Notes under the pieces: model-generated
What the model was told of the DNA's origin: nothing
Seen by the model: the letters and a program-made list of their open reading frames with translations, nothing else
Databases searched by the model: none
Assembly: GCA_965279565.1 (NCBI GenBank)
Contig: OZ257249.1
Coordinates: 1,488,001-1,552,000, forward strand
Source of the DNA: Tagaea sp965279565
Lineage (GTDB): Bacteria > Pseudomonadota > Alphaproteobacteria > CACIAM-22H2
DNA length: 64,000 nucleotides
Reading direction: 5' to 3'
Shown: positions 34,805 to 43,052 of the stretch, piece by piece
How the letters are laid out: each line of letters starts with the position of its first letter
How positions within the stretch are numbered: the first letter of the stretch is position 1
Translations under genes and position numbers: made by a program

Positions 34805-35753
34805 TTTCTGGACCAAGGACGACGGGCTCGGCGCGCTGCTCGCCCCGCTGGGTGCGCTCTATGCGCTGGGCTCCGCCGCGCGCCGGCGCTTCGCGCAGCC
34901 GTTCCGTGCGTCCGTCCCGGTCTTCTGTGCCGGCAATCTCACGCTCGGCGGGGCCGGCAAGACGCCGACGGTCGCGGCCCTCGTGCGCGAACTGACCGCG
35001 CGCGGCCGCAGGCCGGCGATCCTCAGTCGCGGCTATGGCGGCAGCGAGCGCGGCCCGTTGCGCGTCGATCCGGCACACCACGATGCCGCGCGCGTGGGCG
35101 ACGAACCGCTGCTGCTGGCCGAGATCGCGCGCGTGCATGTGGGGGCGGACCGCGCCGCAAGCGCGCGCCAGGCGATTACGGACGGTGCGGACGTGCTGGT
35201 GATGGATGACGGCTTCCAGAATCCCGGCCTTGCCAAGGACTGTTCGCTGCTCGTCGTCGACGGGGCGGCCGGATTCGGCAACGGCTACGTGTTCCCGGCG
35301 GGTCCGCTGCGCGAGCCGGTCGCGGCCGGTGCCGCGCGCGCGAAGGCCTGCGTCCTGATCGGCGAGGACCGGTTGGGTGCCGCTTCGTCGACCGGCCTGC
35401 CGGTCCTGCGCGCCGATCTCGTGGTGCAGGCGAACGATCTGGCCGGCGCACGCGTGCTCGCCTTCGCGGGGATCGGCCGGCCCGCCAAGTTCTTCGACAC
35501 GCTGGCGGGTATGGGTGCCGACATCGCCGCGACGCGCGCGTTCGACGACCACCACCCCTATTCGCGCGCCGAGATCGAAGCCCTGCACGCCGATGCGCTG
35601 CGGCTGGGTGCGCGCCTCGTGACCACGCGCAAGGATCTGGTGCGCCTGCCCGCATCCCTGCGCGCGGGCATTTCCGCCCTCGGCGTCGAACTGCGCTTCG
35701 CCGATCCCGCCGCCTTCGGCCGGCTCGTCGACGAAGGACTGGCCGCACGATGA
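34791..35753 (+). CDS. lpxK: Tetraacyldisaccharide 4'-kinase
   Basis: 320 residues. The P-loop is NLTLGGAGKTPTVAALV. LSRGYGG and VLVMDDGFQNP are the conserved LpxK motifs (DDGFQ). It phosphorylates the 4' position of the lipid A disaccharide at the inner membrane. It starts inside the waaA gene and overlaps the acyltransferase gene by 4 bp. Confidence 0.94.
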   Translation: MRAPDFWTKDDGLGALLAPLGALYALGSAARRRFAQPFRASVPVFCAGNLTLGGAGKTPTVAALVRELTARGRRPAILSRGYGGSERGPLRVDPAHHDAARVGDEPLLLAEIARVHVGADRAASARQAITDGADVLVMDDGFQNPGLAKDCSLLVVDGAAGFGNGYVFPAGPLREPVAAGAARAKACVLIGEDRLGAASSTGLPVLRADLVVQANDLAGARVLAFAGIGRPAKFFDTLAGMGADIAATRAFDDHHPYSRAEIEALHADALRLGARLVTTRKDLVRLPASLRAGISALGVELRFADPAAFGRLVDEGLAAR

Positions 35754-36628
35754 TAAGACGCATCCGCCACGCATTCGAAGCAGGCGCTGTCCTGATCTGC
35801 TACTGGCTGCTCGCCATCCTGCCGATCGACGTCGCGTCGGCGATCGGCGGCTTCGCCGGCCGCGCGATCGGCCCGCGTCTGCGCTTGAGCGACCGCGCGC
35901 GCCGCAACATGCGCCGCTTCATGCCCGAGCTGGGCGAGGCCGGCATCGAGGCTGCGGTCGTGGAGATGTGGGACAATCTGGGCCGGCTCGCGGCGGAATA
36001 TCCGCATCTCGACGACATCGGCACGGTCGGCGAGCATCCGCGCGTCGAGGTCGTCGGCGGCGAGATCATCCGCGCGGCGATCGAGCGCGGCCGGCCGGTC
36101 ATCTTCTTCGGCGCGCACCAGGCCAACTGGGAACTGGGTGCCATGCTGACCACGCGCTTCGGCCACCCGCTGCACGCGGTCTATCGCGAGGCGAACAACC
36201 GCTATGTCGAGATGCTGCTGCGCGCGCGGCGCGGCCGCTCGGTCGCGGGCCTGGTCCCGAAGGGCCGCAAGGGTGCGCGCCTCGCCATGGAAGCGCTGAA
36301 GAAGGGCGAGTGGCTGGGCATGCTGCTCGACCAGAAGATGAACGACGGCGTGGCCGTGCCCTTCTTCGGCACCGACGCGATGACGGCTCCGGCCATCGCC
36401 ACGCTGGCGCTGCGCTACGACTGCACCGTGATCGGCGCGCAGTTCGAGCGGCTGGGCGGGGCCTATTTCCGCATCACGCTGACCGGCCCGGTTCCGCTGC
36501 CCGCCACCGGCGACGAGGAAGCCGACCGCATGACGGTGCTGCGCGCCGTCAACGCCGAGATCGAACGCTGGGTGCGCGCGCGTCCGGGCCAGTGGCTGTG
36601 GCTGCACCGCCGCTGGCCGGACGCCTGA
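35750..36628 (+). CDS. Lipid A late acyltransferase (LpxL/HtrB family)
   Basis: 292 residues with one N-terminal membrane anchor (AVLICYWLLAILPIDVA). The HX4E-type catalytic motif is GAHQANWELG, and GMLLDQKMNDGVAVPFFG and WLWLHRRW are family hallmarks. It transfers a secondary acyl chain to Kdo2-lipid IVA or a related acceptor. It is the last gene of the lipid A operon, overlapping lpxK by 4 bp. Confidence 0.92.
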   Translation: MIRRIRHAFEAGAVLICYWLLAILPIDVASAIGGFAGRAIGPRLRLSDRARRNMRRFMPELGEAGIEAAVVEMWDNLGRLAAEYPHLDDIGTVGEHPRVEVVGGEIIRAAIERGRPVIFFGAHQANWELGAMLTTRFGHPLHAVYREANNRYVEMLLRARRGRSVAGLVPKGRKGARLAMEALKKGEWLGMLLDQKMNDGVAVPFFGTDAMTAPAIATLALRYDCTVIGAQFERLGGAYFRITLTGPVPLPATGDEEADRMTVLRAVNAEIERWVRARPGQWLWLHRRWPDA

Positions 36629-36637
36629 CGCGAAGGC

Positions 36638-37108
36638 CTACTTCGCGTCGGCGGCGACCGTCATCTTGACGATCTGGTCGGGCTTCTTGGGCGGCTCGCC
36701 CTTGGCGATGCGGTCGACGTGGTCCATGCCGTCGACGACCTGGCCCCACACCGTGTACTGGCCGTTCAGGAAATGGCCTTCGTCGAACATGATGAAGAAC
36801 TGGCTGTCGGCCGAGTTCGGGTTCTGCGAGCGGGCCGCACCCACCACGCCGCGATCGAAGGGCTCCTTCGAGAATTCGGCCTTCAGGTTGCCGCGGTCGG
36901 AGCCGCCCATGCCGGTGCCGGTCGGGTCGCCCGTCTGCGCCATGAAGCCGTCGATGACGCGGTGGAAGATGATCCCGTCATAGAAGCCGTCGCGCGCGAG
37001 TTCGCGAACGCGCTCGCAATGCTTGGGTGCGAGGTCCGGACGCAGCGCGATCGTGACGCGGCCCCATTCGAGATCGAGATAGACGGTGTTTTCGAGGTCG
37101 GCCGCCAT
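36638..37108 (-). CDS. Cytoplasmic peptidyl-prolyl cis-trans isomerase (cyclophilin)
   Basis: 156 residues with no signal peptide. The cyclophilin motifs are IIFHRVIDGFMAQTGDPTGT with the catalytic Arg, GAARSQNPNSADSQFFIM and GQVVDGMDHVD. It accelerates proline isomerisation during folding in the cytoplasm. It lies directly downstream of a close paralogue that carries a signal peptide. Confidence 0.94.
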   Translation of the reverse strand: MAADLENTVYLDLEWGRVTIALRPDLAPKHCERVRELARDGFYDGIIFHRVIDGFMAQTGDPTGTGMGGSDRGNLKAEFSKEPFDRGVVGAARSQNPNSADSQFFIMFDEGHFLNGQYTVWGQVVDGMDHVDRIAKGEPPKKPDQIVKMTVAADAK

Positions 37109-37139
37109 GGTCTGTCCTTTTGCGTGTACTGGGTTCAGT

Positions 37140-37676
37140 TCAGTTCGGCACGTCGGCGGCGACCTGGACGCGCACCATCTTGTCGGGGGTGCGCGGCGGT
37201 TCGCCGCGACGGATGCGGTCGACGAATTCCATGCCCGAGATCACCTGGCCCCAGACCGTGTACTGGCCGTCGAGCCCGGAATTGCGGCGGAACATGATGA
37301 AGAACTGGCTGTCGGCCGAGTTCGGGTTCTGCGAGCGCGCGGCCCCGACGATGCCGCGCTCGAACGGCACGCGGCTGAACTCGGCCGGCACGTTGCCGCG
37401 CCCCGAACCGCCCGTACCCGTCCCGGTCGGATCGCCGGTCTGCGCCATGAAGCCGTCGATGACGCGGTGGAACACGATGCCGTCGTAGAACTTCGCGCGC
37501 GCGAGCTGCTTGACGCGATCGACATGGCGCGGGGCCAGATCCGGGCGAAGCTGGATGACGACGCGGCCGTAATCGAGATCGATATAGAGCAGATTCTCGC
37601 GGTCGGCGGGTTGCGCGGCGACGGCGACCGGCAAGGCGAGCAGGAAGGCGAGGACGAGGAAGCGGAGGAGGCGCAT
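37140..37676 (-). CDS. Periplasmic peptidyl-prolyl cis-trans isomerase (cyclophilin)
   Basis: 178 residues from 37676 with signal peptide MRLLRFLVLAFLLALPVAVA. The mature part is a cyclophilin very similar to the neighbouring gene: IVFHRVIDGFMAQTGDPTGT, GAARSQNPNSADSQFFIM, GQVISGMEFVD. It is exported and helps fold periplasmic or outer-membrane proteins. The pair (31 bp apart) looks like a tandem duplication with divided localisation. Confidence 0.93.
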   Translation of the reverse strand: MRLLRFLVLAFLLALPVAVAAQPADRENLLYIDLDYGRVVIQLRPDLAPRHVDRVKQLARAKFYDGIVFHRVIDGFMAQTGDPTGTGTGGSGRGNVPAEFSRVPFERGIVGAARSQNPNSADSQFFIMFRRNSGLDGQYTVWGQVISGMEFVDRIRRGEPPRTPDKMVRVQVAADVPN

Positions 37677-37755
37677 CGGTTTTTCCGGAAATCGGGGGTG
37701 GGCGGCGAAGGCGGGGATTATCGGGGGACGCGCCCCCTTGTTCAAGCGACGAAAC

Positions 37756-38556
37756 TCAAGGCTTGGGCCGGATCGTCGGATGGTCGCCGCACAGCGCGCA
37801 GGCCGGATCGCGCGGCACCTTGATGCGGCGGAACTGCGTGTCGAGCGCGTCATAGATCAGCAGCGAACCGGCAAGGCTGGTGCCCAGCCCGAGAATTTCC
37901 TTCAGCACTTCCGTCGCCTGCAGCGTGCCGATCACGCCGGCGACGGACCCCAGGATGCCCGCCTCCTCGCAGCGCGGGATCAGGTCGGCGGGCGGCGGCA
38001 CGGGGAAGACGCAGCGGTAGCACGACGATTTCCCGTCATGCGCCTTGAAGGTGGAAAGCTGGCCCTCGAAGCGCAGCAGCGCGCCGGAGACGAGCGGCTT
38101 CTTCGCGAAATAGCACGCGTCGTGGACGAGATAGCGCGTCGCGAAATTGTCCGATCCGTCGACGACCAGATCGTAGCCGCGCACGAGGGCGTCGACATTG
38201 TCGGGCTCGACGCGCATGTCGTGCGTCTCGATGCGGATCGCCGGGTCGAGCCGGCGCAGCGTGGCGGCGGCACTGTCGACCTTGCGCGTGCCGACCGATT
38301 CCTGCGCGTGGACGATCTGGCGCTGCAGGTTCGTCACATCGACCTTGTCGAAATCGACGAGGCCGAGCGTGCCCACACCGGCCGCCGCCAGATAGAGCGC
38401 CACGGGCGAACCCAGCCCGCCCGCACCCACGATCAGCACGCGCGCGGCCAGCAGCTTCGCCTGGCCGGCCTCGCCGACCTCGTCGAGGATCAGGTGGCGC
38501 GCATAGCGTTCGAACTGCGCGTCGGAAAGTTCGCCGAAGGTCGGGGCTTCGGCCAT
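37756..38556 (-). CDS. HesA/MoeB/ThiF family adenylyltransferase
   Basis: 266 residues. The nucleotide motif is VLIVGAGGLGSPVALYLAA. DVTNLQRQIVHA and DGSDNFATRYL are typical MoeB/ThiF motifs. The CxxC zinc site has one half in SSCYRCVFP and the other in PACALCGDHP. It adenylates a ubiquitin-like sulfur carrier such as MoaD or ThiS. No rhodanese domain is fused. It follows an Rrf2-type regulator by 4 bp and probably ends the coaBC-dut-Rrf2-moeB transcript. Confidence 0.9.
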   Translation of the reverse strand: MAEAPTFGELSDAQFERYARHLILDEVGEAGQAKLLAARVLIVGAGGLGSPVALYLAAAGVGTLGLVDFDKVDVTNLQRQIVHAQESVGTRKVDSAAATLRRLDPAIRIETHDMRVEPDNVDALVRGYDLVVDGSDNFATRYLVHDACYFAKKPLVSGALLRFEGQLSTFKAHDGKSSCYRCVFPVPPPADLIPRCEEAGILGSVAGVIGTLQATEVLKEILGLGTSLAGSLLIYDALDTQFRRIKVPRDPACALCGDHPTIRPKP

Positions 38557-38560
38557 CGCG

Positions 38561-38992
38561 TCAGGTCTCCAGCGCCACGCCCAGCGTGCGCGCGCGGCCG
38601 ACGAGCTCGGCCAGCGTCAGGCCTTCCAGCGCCACCATCTGCTGGTTCTGCAGCTCGTGCCAGATCGGCCGCACGATCTGGTGGCCCAGTGCGGATGCCG
38701 GCGCGCCGTCGAGCGGATCGGGCGCCACCTCGATCGTGCGCACGATGCGCACGATATCGGCGACCGAGATTTCCGCGGCTTCCTTGGCAAGCCGGTAGCC
38801 GCCCTTGGGGCCGCGCTGGCCGGCGAGGATGCCCGCGCGCACGAGTGCCTGCAGCACCTGCTCGAGATAGCGCTTGGGGATGCCCTGCCGCTTCGTGATC
38901 GCGGCGGCCTGCACGGGGCGGGCCCCCGCGTTGTAGGCGATGTCGAGCACGGCCTCGATGCCGAACAGCAGCTTCTTGGTGAGGCGCATCAT
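38561..38992 (-). CDS. Rrf2 family transcriptional regulator without cysteines
   Basis: 143 residues. The N-terminal winged helix is LTKKLLFGIEAVLDIAYN, ITKRQGIPKRYLEQVLQALV and GQRGPKGGYRLAKEA, typical of Rrf2. The sequence contains no Cys at all, so it cannot bind an Fe-S cluster as IscR, NsrR or RirA do; it resembles CymR-type members. Its target genes are unknown. It is embedded between dut and moeB on the same strand. Confidence 0.88.
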   Translation of the reverse strand: MMRLTKKLLFGIEAVLDIAYNAGARPVQAAAITKRQGIPKRYLEQVLQALVRAGILAGQRGPKGGYRLAKEAAEISVADIVRIVRTIEVAPDPLDGAPASALGHQIVRPIWHELQNQQMVALEGLTLAELVGRARTLGVALET

Positions 38993-39004
38993 GGCGTGTC
39001 GTTC

Positions 39005-39454
39005 CTATCGGCCGGTCGAACCGAACCCGCCGGCGGCGCGGTCCGTGGGGGGAAGCGTGTCGCGTTCGACGAACTCGGCCTGCGTCACGCGCGCGACGAC
39101 CATCTGCGCGATGCGCATGCCGCGCTCGATGCGGAAGGGGGCCGCACCGTGGTTGATCAGGATGGCGCCGACCTCGCCGCGATAGTCCGCGTCGATCGTG
39201 CCGGGCGCGTTGAGGACGGTGACGCCGTTCTTGAGGGCGAGCCCCGAGCGCGGGCGCACCTGCGCCTCAAAGCCGTCGGGCAACGCGATCGAGATCCCGG
39301 TCGGGATCAGCCGGTAGCTGCCGGGCGCAAGCTCGACCGGTTCGGCAATGGCGGCGAGCAGATCGAGGCCGGCGGCCCCTGCGGTCGCGTAGGCAGGCAA
39401 CGGCAGGTCCTTCGCGTGCGCGAGGCGCACGATGTCGACACGCGCGCGTTCCAT
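39005..39454 (-). CDS. dut: dUTP diphosphatase
   Basis: 149 residues from ATG 39454 (an upstream ATG at 39472 overlaps coaBC and is less likely). The five dUTPase motifs are visible: AGAAGLDLLAA, VRPRSGLALKNGVTV, GTIDADYRGEV, ERGMRIAQMVVA and RAAGGFGSTGR, the C-terminal P-loop-like arm. It hydrolyses dUTP to dUMP and keeps uracil out of DNA. It directly follows coaBC, a widespread bacterial pairing. Confidence 0.95.
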   Translation of the reverse strand: MERARVDIVRLAHAKDLPLPAYATAGAAGLDLLAAIAEPVELAPGSYRLIPTGISIALPDGFEAQVRPRSGLALKNGVTVLNAPGTIDADYRGEVGAILINHGAAPFRIERGMRIAQMVVARVTQAEFVERDTLPPTDRAAGGFGSTGR

Positions 39455-39455
39455 G

Positions 39456-40658
39456 CTACGCGGCCCCGGCAAGCCGGTCGGCGATGCGCCGGGCGAGGCG
39501 GCGCGCGACCTCGTCCTTCTTCATCGGGTCCCACGATTCCGTGCCGCCCGCGTCGATCACGTGCACGCGGTTGTCGTCGCCGCCGAAGGTGCCGGTGCCC
39601 GTGCTCACGTCGTTGGCGACAATCCAGTCGCAGCCCTTGCGCAGGCGCTTGGCCGTCGCGTGCGCGATCAGGTCGTCGGTCTCGGCCGCGAAGCCGACGA
39701 CCAGTGCCGGGCGCGGCTTCGCGGCCGACAGCGTGGCGAGGATGTCTGGATTCTCGGCGAGCGCGATCTGCGGCGGGGCGCTACCATCTTTCTTCAGCTT
39801 CGCGTTGCCCGGTGCGGCCGGGCGCCAGTCGGCGACGGCGGCAGCACACACGGCGACGTCGGCGGGCAGGGCCGACAGGCTCGCGGCCAGCATCTGCTGC
39901 GCGGTTTCCACGCGCAGCACGCGGCAGCCCGGCGGATCGGCAAGGCGCGTGGGCCCGCTTACCAATGTGGTTTCCGCACCCAGGGCCGCGAGTGCGGCGG
40001 CGATGGCGTGGCCCTGCTTGCCCGACGAGCGGTTGGCGATATAACGCACCGGATCGATGGGCTCGTAGGTCGGCCCGCTGGTGACGAGCGCGCGCCGGCC
40101 GCGCAAGGGCGCGTTCGCACCCAGAAGAGTCTCGACCGCCGCGACGATGGCGAGCGGTTCGCTCATGCGGCCCGTCCCGATCTCGCCTTCGGCCAGTTCG
40201 CCGCTCTCCGGCCCGACGAACGACACGCCGCGATCACGCAGCGTGGCAAGGTTCGCGACCGTTGCGGGGCTTGCCCACATCACATGGTTCATCGCGGGGG
40301 CGGCGAGGACCGGCCGGTCGGTCGCGAGCAGCACGGTCGTGGCGAGATCGCCCGCCAGCCCCTGCGCCATGCCGGCGAGGATGTTGGCCGTGGCCGGGGC
40401 CACGAGGACGACGTCGCAGTCGCGCGCCAGGCGGATATGGCCGATCTCGTGCTCGGCCGTCAGGTCGAACAGCTCGTCATAGACGCGGCCCTTCGACAGC
40501 GTGCCGACCGACAGCGGTGTGACGAATTCCTTGGCCGCGCGCGTCAGCACGCAGCGCACCTCGGCACCGCGCTCGCGCAGGCGGCGGATCAGGTCGAGGC
40601 TTTTGTATGCCGCGATCCCGCCGCTGATGATCAGCAATACGCGTTTGCCGGCCAGCAT
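39456..40658 (-). CDS. coaBC: Bifunctional phosphopantothenoylcysteine decarboxylase/synthase
   Basis: 400 residues from 40658. The CoaC half is VLLIISGGIAAYKSLDLIRR, HIRLARDCDVVLVAPATANI and AAPAMNHVMW (PxMNxxMW). The CoaB half starts near 185: ALVTSGPTYEPIDPVRYIAN, NRSSGKQG, AAVADWRPAAP. It makes 4'-phosphopantetheine from phosphopantothenate and Cys for CoA. In related genomes coaBC usually follows ubiB; here a two-gene insert separates them. Confidence 0.95.
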   Translation of the reverse strand: MLAGKRVLLIISGGIAAYKSLDLIRRLRERGAEVRCVLTRAAKEFVTPLSVGTLSKGRVYDELFDLTAEHEIGHIRLARDCDVVLVAPATANILAGMAQGLAGDLATTVLLATDRPVLAAPAMNHVMWASPATVANLATLRDRGVSFVGPESGELAEGEIGTGRMSEPLAIVAAVETLLGANAPLRGRRALVTSGPTYEPIDPVRYIANRSSGKQGHAIAAALAALGAETTLVSGPTRLADPPGCRVLRVETAQQMLAASLSALPADVAVCAAAVADWRPAAPGNAKLKKDGSAPPQIALAENPDILATLSAAKPRPALVVGFAAETDDLIAHATAKRLRKGCDWIVANDVSTGTGTFGGDDNRVHVIDAGGTESWDPMKKDEVARRLARRIADRLAGAA

Positions 40659-40779
40659 CCGATTTACCCCTGAATGAAGTGTTATTTTACGGAAGCCCCC
40701 GGGACCGCGCAACTCGGGGAGAATTACACCGCAAAAACAGCGGCTTGACGGCGATCTCCATCACTCGCAGATTCAGCCG

Positions 40780-41313
40780 ATGATTGGAGCCGCGCGACTT
40801 GCCGTGCTGCTGACACTGGCCGCGTGGCCGGCGATGGCGTTCCCAGAACCGGTTCCCTCCGGTGCGGTCGATCCGTCGCGCATCCGGTTCGTGACGACGA
40901 AAGCGGCAAGCTCGGGCTGCATCGGCCGGCCGCGAACGCCGATGTGCGGGATCGAGACGCTGATCGGCTGCTATGGGCAGGTGACGAACGTCGGCTGCGT
41001 GCGTCACAAGGATCCGCGCTTCTTCGGCAACGGGTTGCCGTTGCGGGTCGAGTACGTCGTCGTGAAATCCGGCTTCGTCAGCCGCAAGCGCGTGCGCGCC
41101 GCGCTCGAAGCCGAAGGTGGCCCCGACTTCTACAGATGGCTCACATACGACGCCTTTCAGGTCCGTGCGTTGACGCGCGATTGCCCGGACAGCCGGGATA
41201 CGTGCGATGGCATCGACTGGATGGACTCGATTTACACTGTTTCCCACCGGAAATGGCTCTGGACGTTCTCGATGTTCGGCGTGTTTTTCGACCGCGATTT
41301 CTTCGTGGATTGA
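40780..41313 (+). CDS. Exported hypothetical protein, convergent with M23 peptidase gene
   Basis: 177 residues. The signal peptide MIGAARLAVLLTLAAWPAMA is clear. The mature part has five or six Cys (SGCIGRPRTPMCG, GCYGQVTNVGC, RDCPDSRDTC) that could form disulfides, and an aromatic C-terminus (WLWTFSMFGVFFDRDFFVD). I recognise no family. Its stop abuts the stop of the opposing M23 gene with no gap. It may be a periplasmic partner or immunity-like protein for the peptidase; this is inference. Confidence 0.65.
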   Translation: MIGAARLAVLLTLAAWPAMAFPEPVPSGAVDPSRIRFVTTKAASSGCIGRPRTPMCGIETLIGCYGQVTNVGCVRHKDPRFFGNGLPLRVEYVVVKSGFVSRKRVRAALEAEGGPDFYRWLTYDAFQVRALTRDCPDSRDTCDGIDWMDSIYTVSHRKWLWTFSMFGVFFDRDFFVD

Positions 41314-42708
41314 TCATTTGCGCGGCCGGAGAAGTGGCTTCGGGTCGATGAATTTCCCATCCTTCTGGATTTGCAGATGGATGTGATTGGTCATCGGGCC
41401 TTTTGCGTTCGGCGGATAGACCGGTGACAGGTCCTGCGCCGGTCCAAGCGGTTCGCCCTTGCTGATCGAAGTGCCCGGCTTGAACTTCGCTTTATCGACA
41501 TCGACATAGAGCACGTCGACAAGATGTCCGTCCTTCGTTTCGATCCGGATTGCGTTGAGCTTGCCGGCCTTGTCCGGATCCTTCCCGTTGGGATCGAACG
41601 GCGCCACCACCTTCCCGTCGACAGGTGACGTGATCTGCGTTCCGGGAGGAGCGACAAGATCAATGCCATTGTGCTGTCGCTTTCCTCCGTCGCGGCTGAC
41701 TCCGAACGCGCCTTCGCCTCGACCGTCCTTGCGGGTCTGCTGATCCGGCGTTGGTAACTCGAGTTCGGGGGGTTGCGATTTGGATTGCTTCTGCTCCGCC
41801 TGCGCCATCTGCAGATCGTTCGACGCGTCGTCTCCGGTTCCGTCTCCGTTCGCGCCGTTCTCCGCCAGCAACATCTCGCCGCTCGATTCCTCGCCCTTGC
41901 GCAATTCGAGCGTGCGTCGCGTGAGATGGTCCGGCAGCTCGTCCTGCGGGCGATGGATGAGATCGTTGATGACCGGTTCCGGCCGGCGCACGCCGTCGAT
42001 CCGCGTGCCGAAGGGCTGGCCTTTCGGGCGGGGTACGCCAAGGAAGTTCGCCTGCGCCTGCGGATCGAGCCGGTCGAGGATGCCGTCGACCAGCGCGTCG
42101 CGCTCGCCCGGCCAGCGCCGCGCGAACTTTTCGACGAAGTCGCGCGTCTGCGCGATGCCGGACGGCCCCAGCTCGGCGACGTAGCGCGCGAACTGGGCCG
42201 GCACTTCGCCGAGGCCGACCTGATGCGCGTCGAGCCAGTCGAGCTGGCTGGAATTCGAATCGCGGTCGGCGCGGCGGAGTGCAGGCAGGCCGGGAAGCGG
42301 GTGCAGCCGTGCGGGCGGCGACGCGAACGCGATCAGCGGATCGTTTCCGTCGGCGATCGCGGCATGGTGCGCGTCGATCTCGTCCGGCGTGGGCACGTCG
42401 AAGCCGGCGAACGCGCCGGCCTGGCTGTCGCGCAGCGCCTCGATGGTCGGGCCGCCGGGTGAAAGCCAGCCATCGACCTTCAGGCCGCGGCGTTTCTGGA
42501 AGCGGCGGATCGCGGCGTCGAGCAGCGGGCTCCAGGCACCGGTCGGGCCGATCCCGGCGCGCAGCTCGGGGTCGCCTTCGTTCGCGAGCAGGCTTTCGAC
42601 CTTGAACGTGTCGTCGCGTCGGTTGGGCCGGCTGCGGCCGACATCGGCCAGAAGTTCGAACCAGTCGGACGTTTCGGCATCGCGGGGAACGGGAAGCAGG
42701 GACAGCAT
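41314..42708 (-). CDS. Leaderless peptidoglycan-binding M23 metallopeptidase
   Basis: 464 residues from ATG 42708, which has GGAG nine bases ahead; the ATG at 42759 is less likely. Residues ~35-95 are a PG_binding_1 domain (VESLLANEGD, AIRRFQKRRGLKVDGWLSPG). A helical region and a Gln/Pro-rich linker follow (~280-335). Residues ~340-460 are an M23 LytM domain with HNGIDLVAPPGT (HxxxD) and NHIHLQIQ (HxH). There is no signal peptide. Base composition is less GC-rich than its neighbours. It looks like a cell-wall hydrolase delivered by a non-Sec route or a phage-like/toxin enzyme. Confidence 0.8.
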   Translation of the reverse strand: MLSLLPVPRDAETSDWFELLADVGRSRPNRRDDTFKVESLLANEGDPELRAGIGPTGAWSPLLDAAIRRFQKRRGLKVDGWLSPGGPTIEALRDSQAGAFAGFDVPTPDEIDAHHAAIADGNDPLIAFASPPARLHPLPGLPALRRADRDSNSSQLDWLDAHQVGLGEVPAQFARYVAELGPSGIAQTRDFVEKFARRWPGERDALVDGILDRLDPQAQANFLGVPRPKGQPFGTRIDGVRRPEPVINDLIHRPQDELPDHLTRRTLELRKGEESSGEMLLAENGANGDGTGDDASNDLQMAQAEQKQSKSQPPELELPTPDQQTRKDGRGEGAFGVSRDGGKRQHNGIDLVAPPGTQITSPVDGKVVAPFDPNGKDPDKAGKLNAIRIETKDGHLVDVLYVDVDKAKFKPGTSISKGEPLGPAQDLSPVYPPNAKGPMTNHIHLQIQKDGKFIDPKPLLRPRK

Positions 42709-42730
42709 GGCGGGATCTCCTTTCCCGCCG

Positions 42731-42759
42731 TTTGTACGTGTTATGTTCTTTATTGTCAA
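42731..42759 (-). promoter_or_regulatory. Promoter of the M23 peptidase gene
   Basis: On the minus strand a consensus -35 TTGACA (42759-42754) is followed after 17 bp by TACAAA (42736-42731). The region around it is very AT-rich (42731-42785). It would give a leader of only ~15-20 bases ahead of the ATG. A dyad CCTAT-T-ATAGG (42764-42774) sits just upstream of the -35. Confidence 0.65.
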
Positions 42760-42825
42760 TATTCCTATTATAGGATATATAGGGTCCCATGATCGCGACG
42801 AACGCCAGCACCCGGGACGACATAC

Positions 42826-43024
42826 AAGAGACGGAAAATCCGCGTCTCGGTAACATCGGTTTCGAGCGTTACCAGAGGGTTAGGCAGGAGACGGTCGCCT
42901 GTCGTCGCCTGATTCCGCCCTCGGCCTTGGCCGGCATACAGTTGACGGAAAATTCCCGTCAACAAACGGTCAGAATCGTTTTTAATCAACAGGTTGACTT
43001 GTTGACGGTCAACACCCGTCAACA
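42826..43024. repeat. Array of four regularly spaced GACGG-N7-nCGTC dyads
   Basis: Four 17-bp dyads begin at 42830, 42890, 42944 and 43004, spaced 60, 54 and 60 bp. Copies 3 and 4 extend to the perfect 8-bp stem GTTGACGG-N7-CCGTCAAC (42941-42963 and 43001-43023). Copy 1 extends to GAGACG...CGTCTC. Copies 1+2 look like a diverged duplicate of 3+4 with a 114-bp offset. Between copies 1 and 2, GGTAAC...GTTACC (42849-42873) forms another stem. The gap 42709-43052 contains this array and the M23 promoter; no gene is seen. Confidence 0.75.
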
Positions 43025-43052
43025 ACCGTCAAGCCAGTTTTGCGGCGGAAAT

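Noticed and set aside
42826..43024. CRISPR array
   Set aside because: Only four imperfect 17-23 bp dyads, with differing arms and no cas genes nearby; the duplicated pair structure does not fit repeat-spacer organisation.
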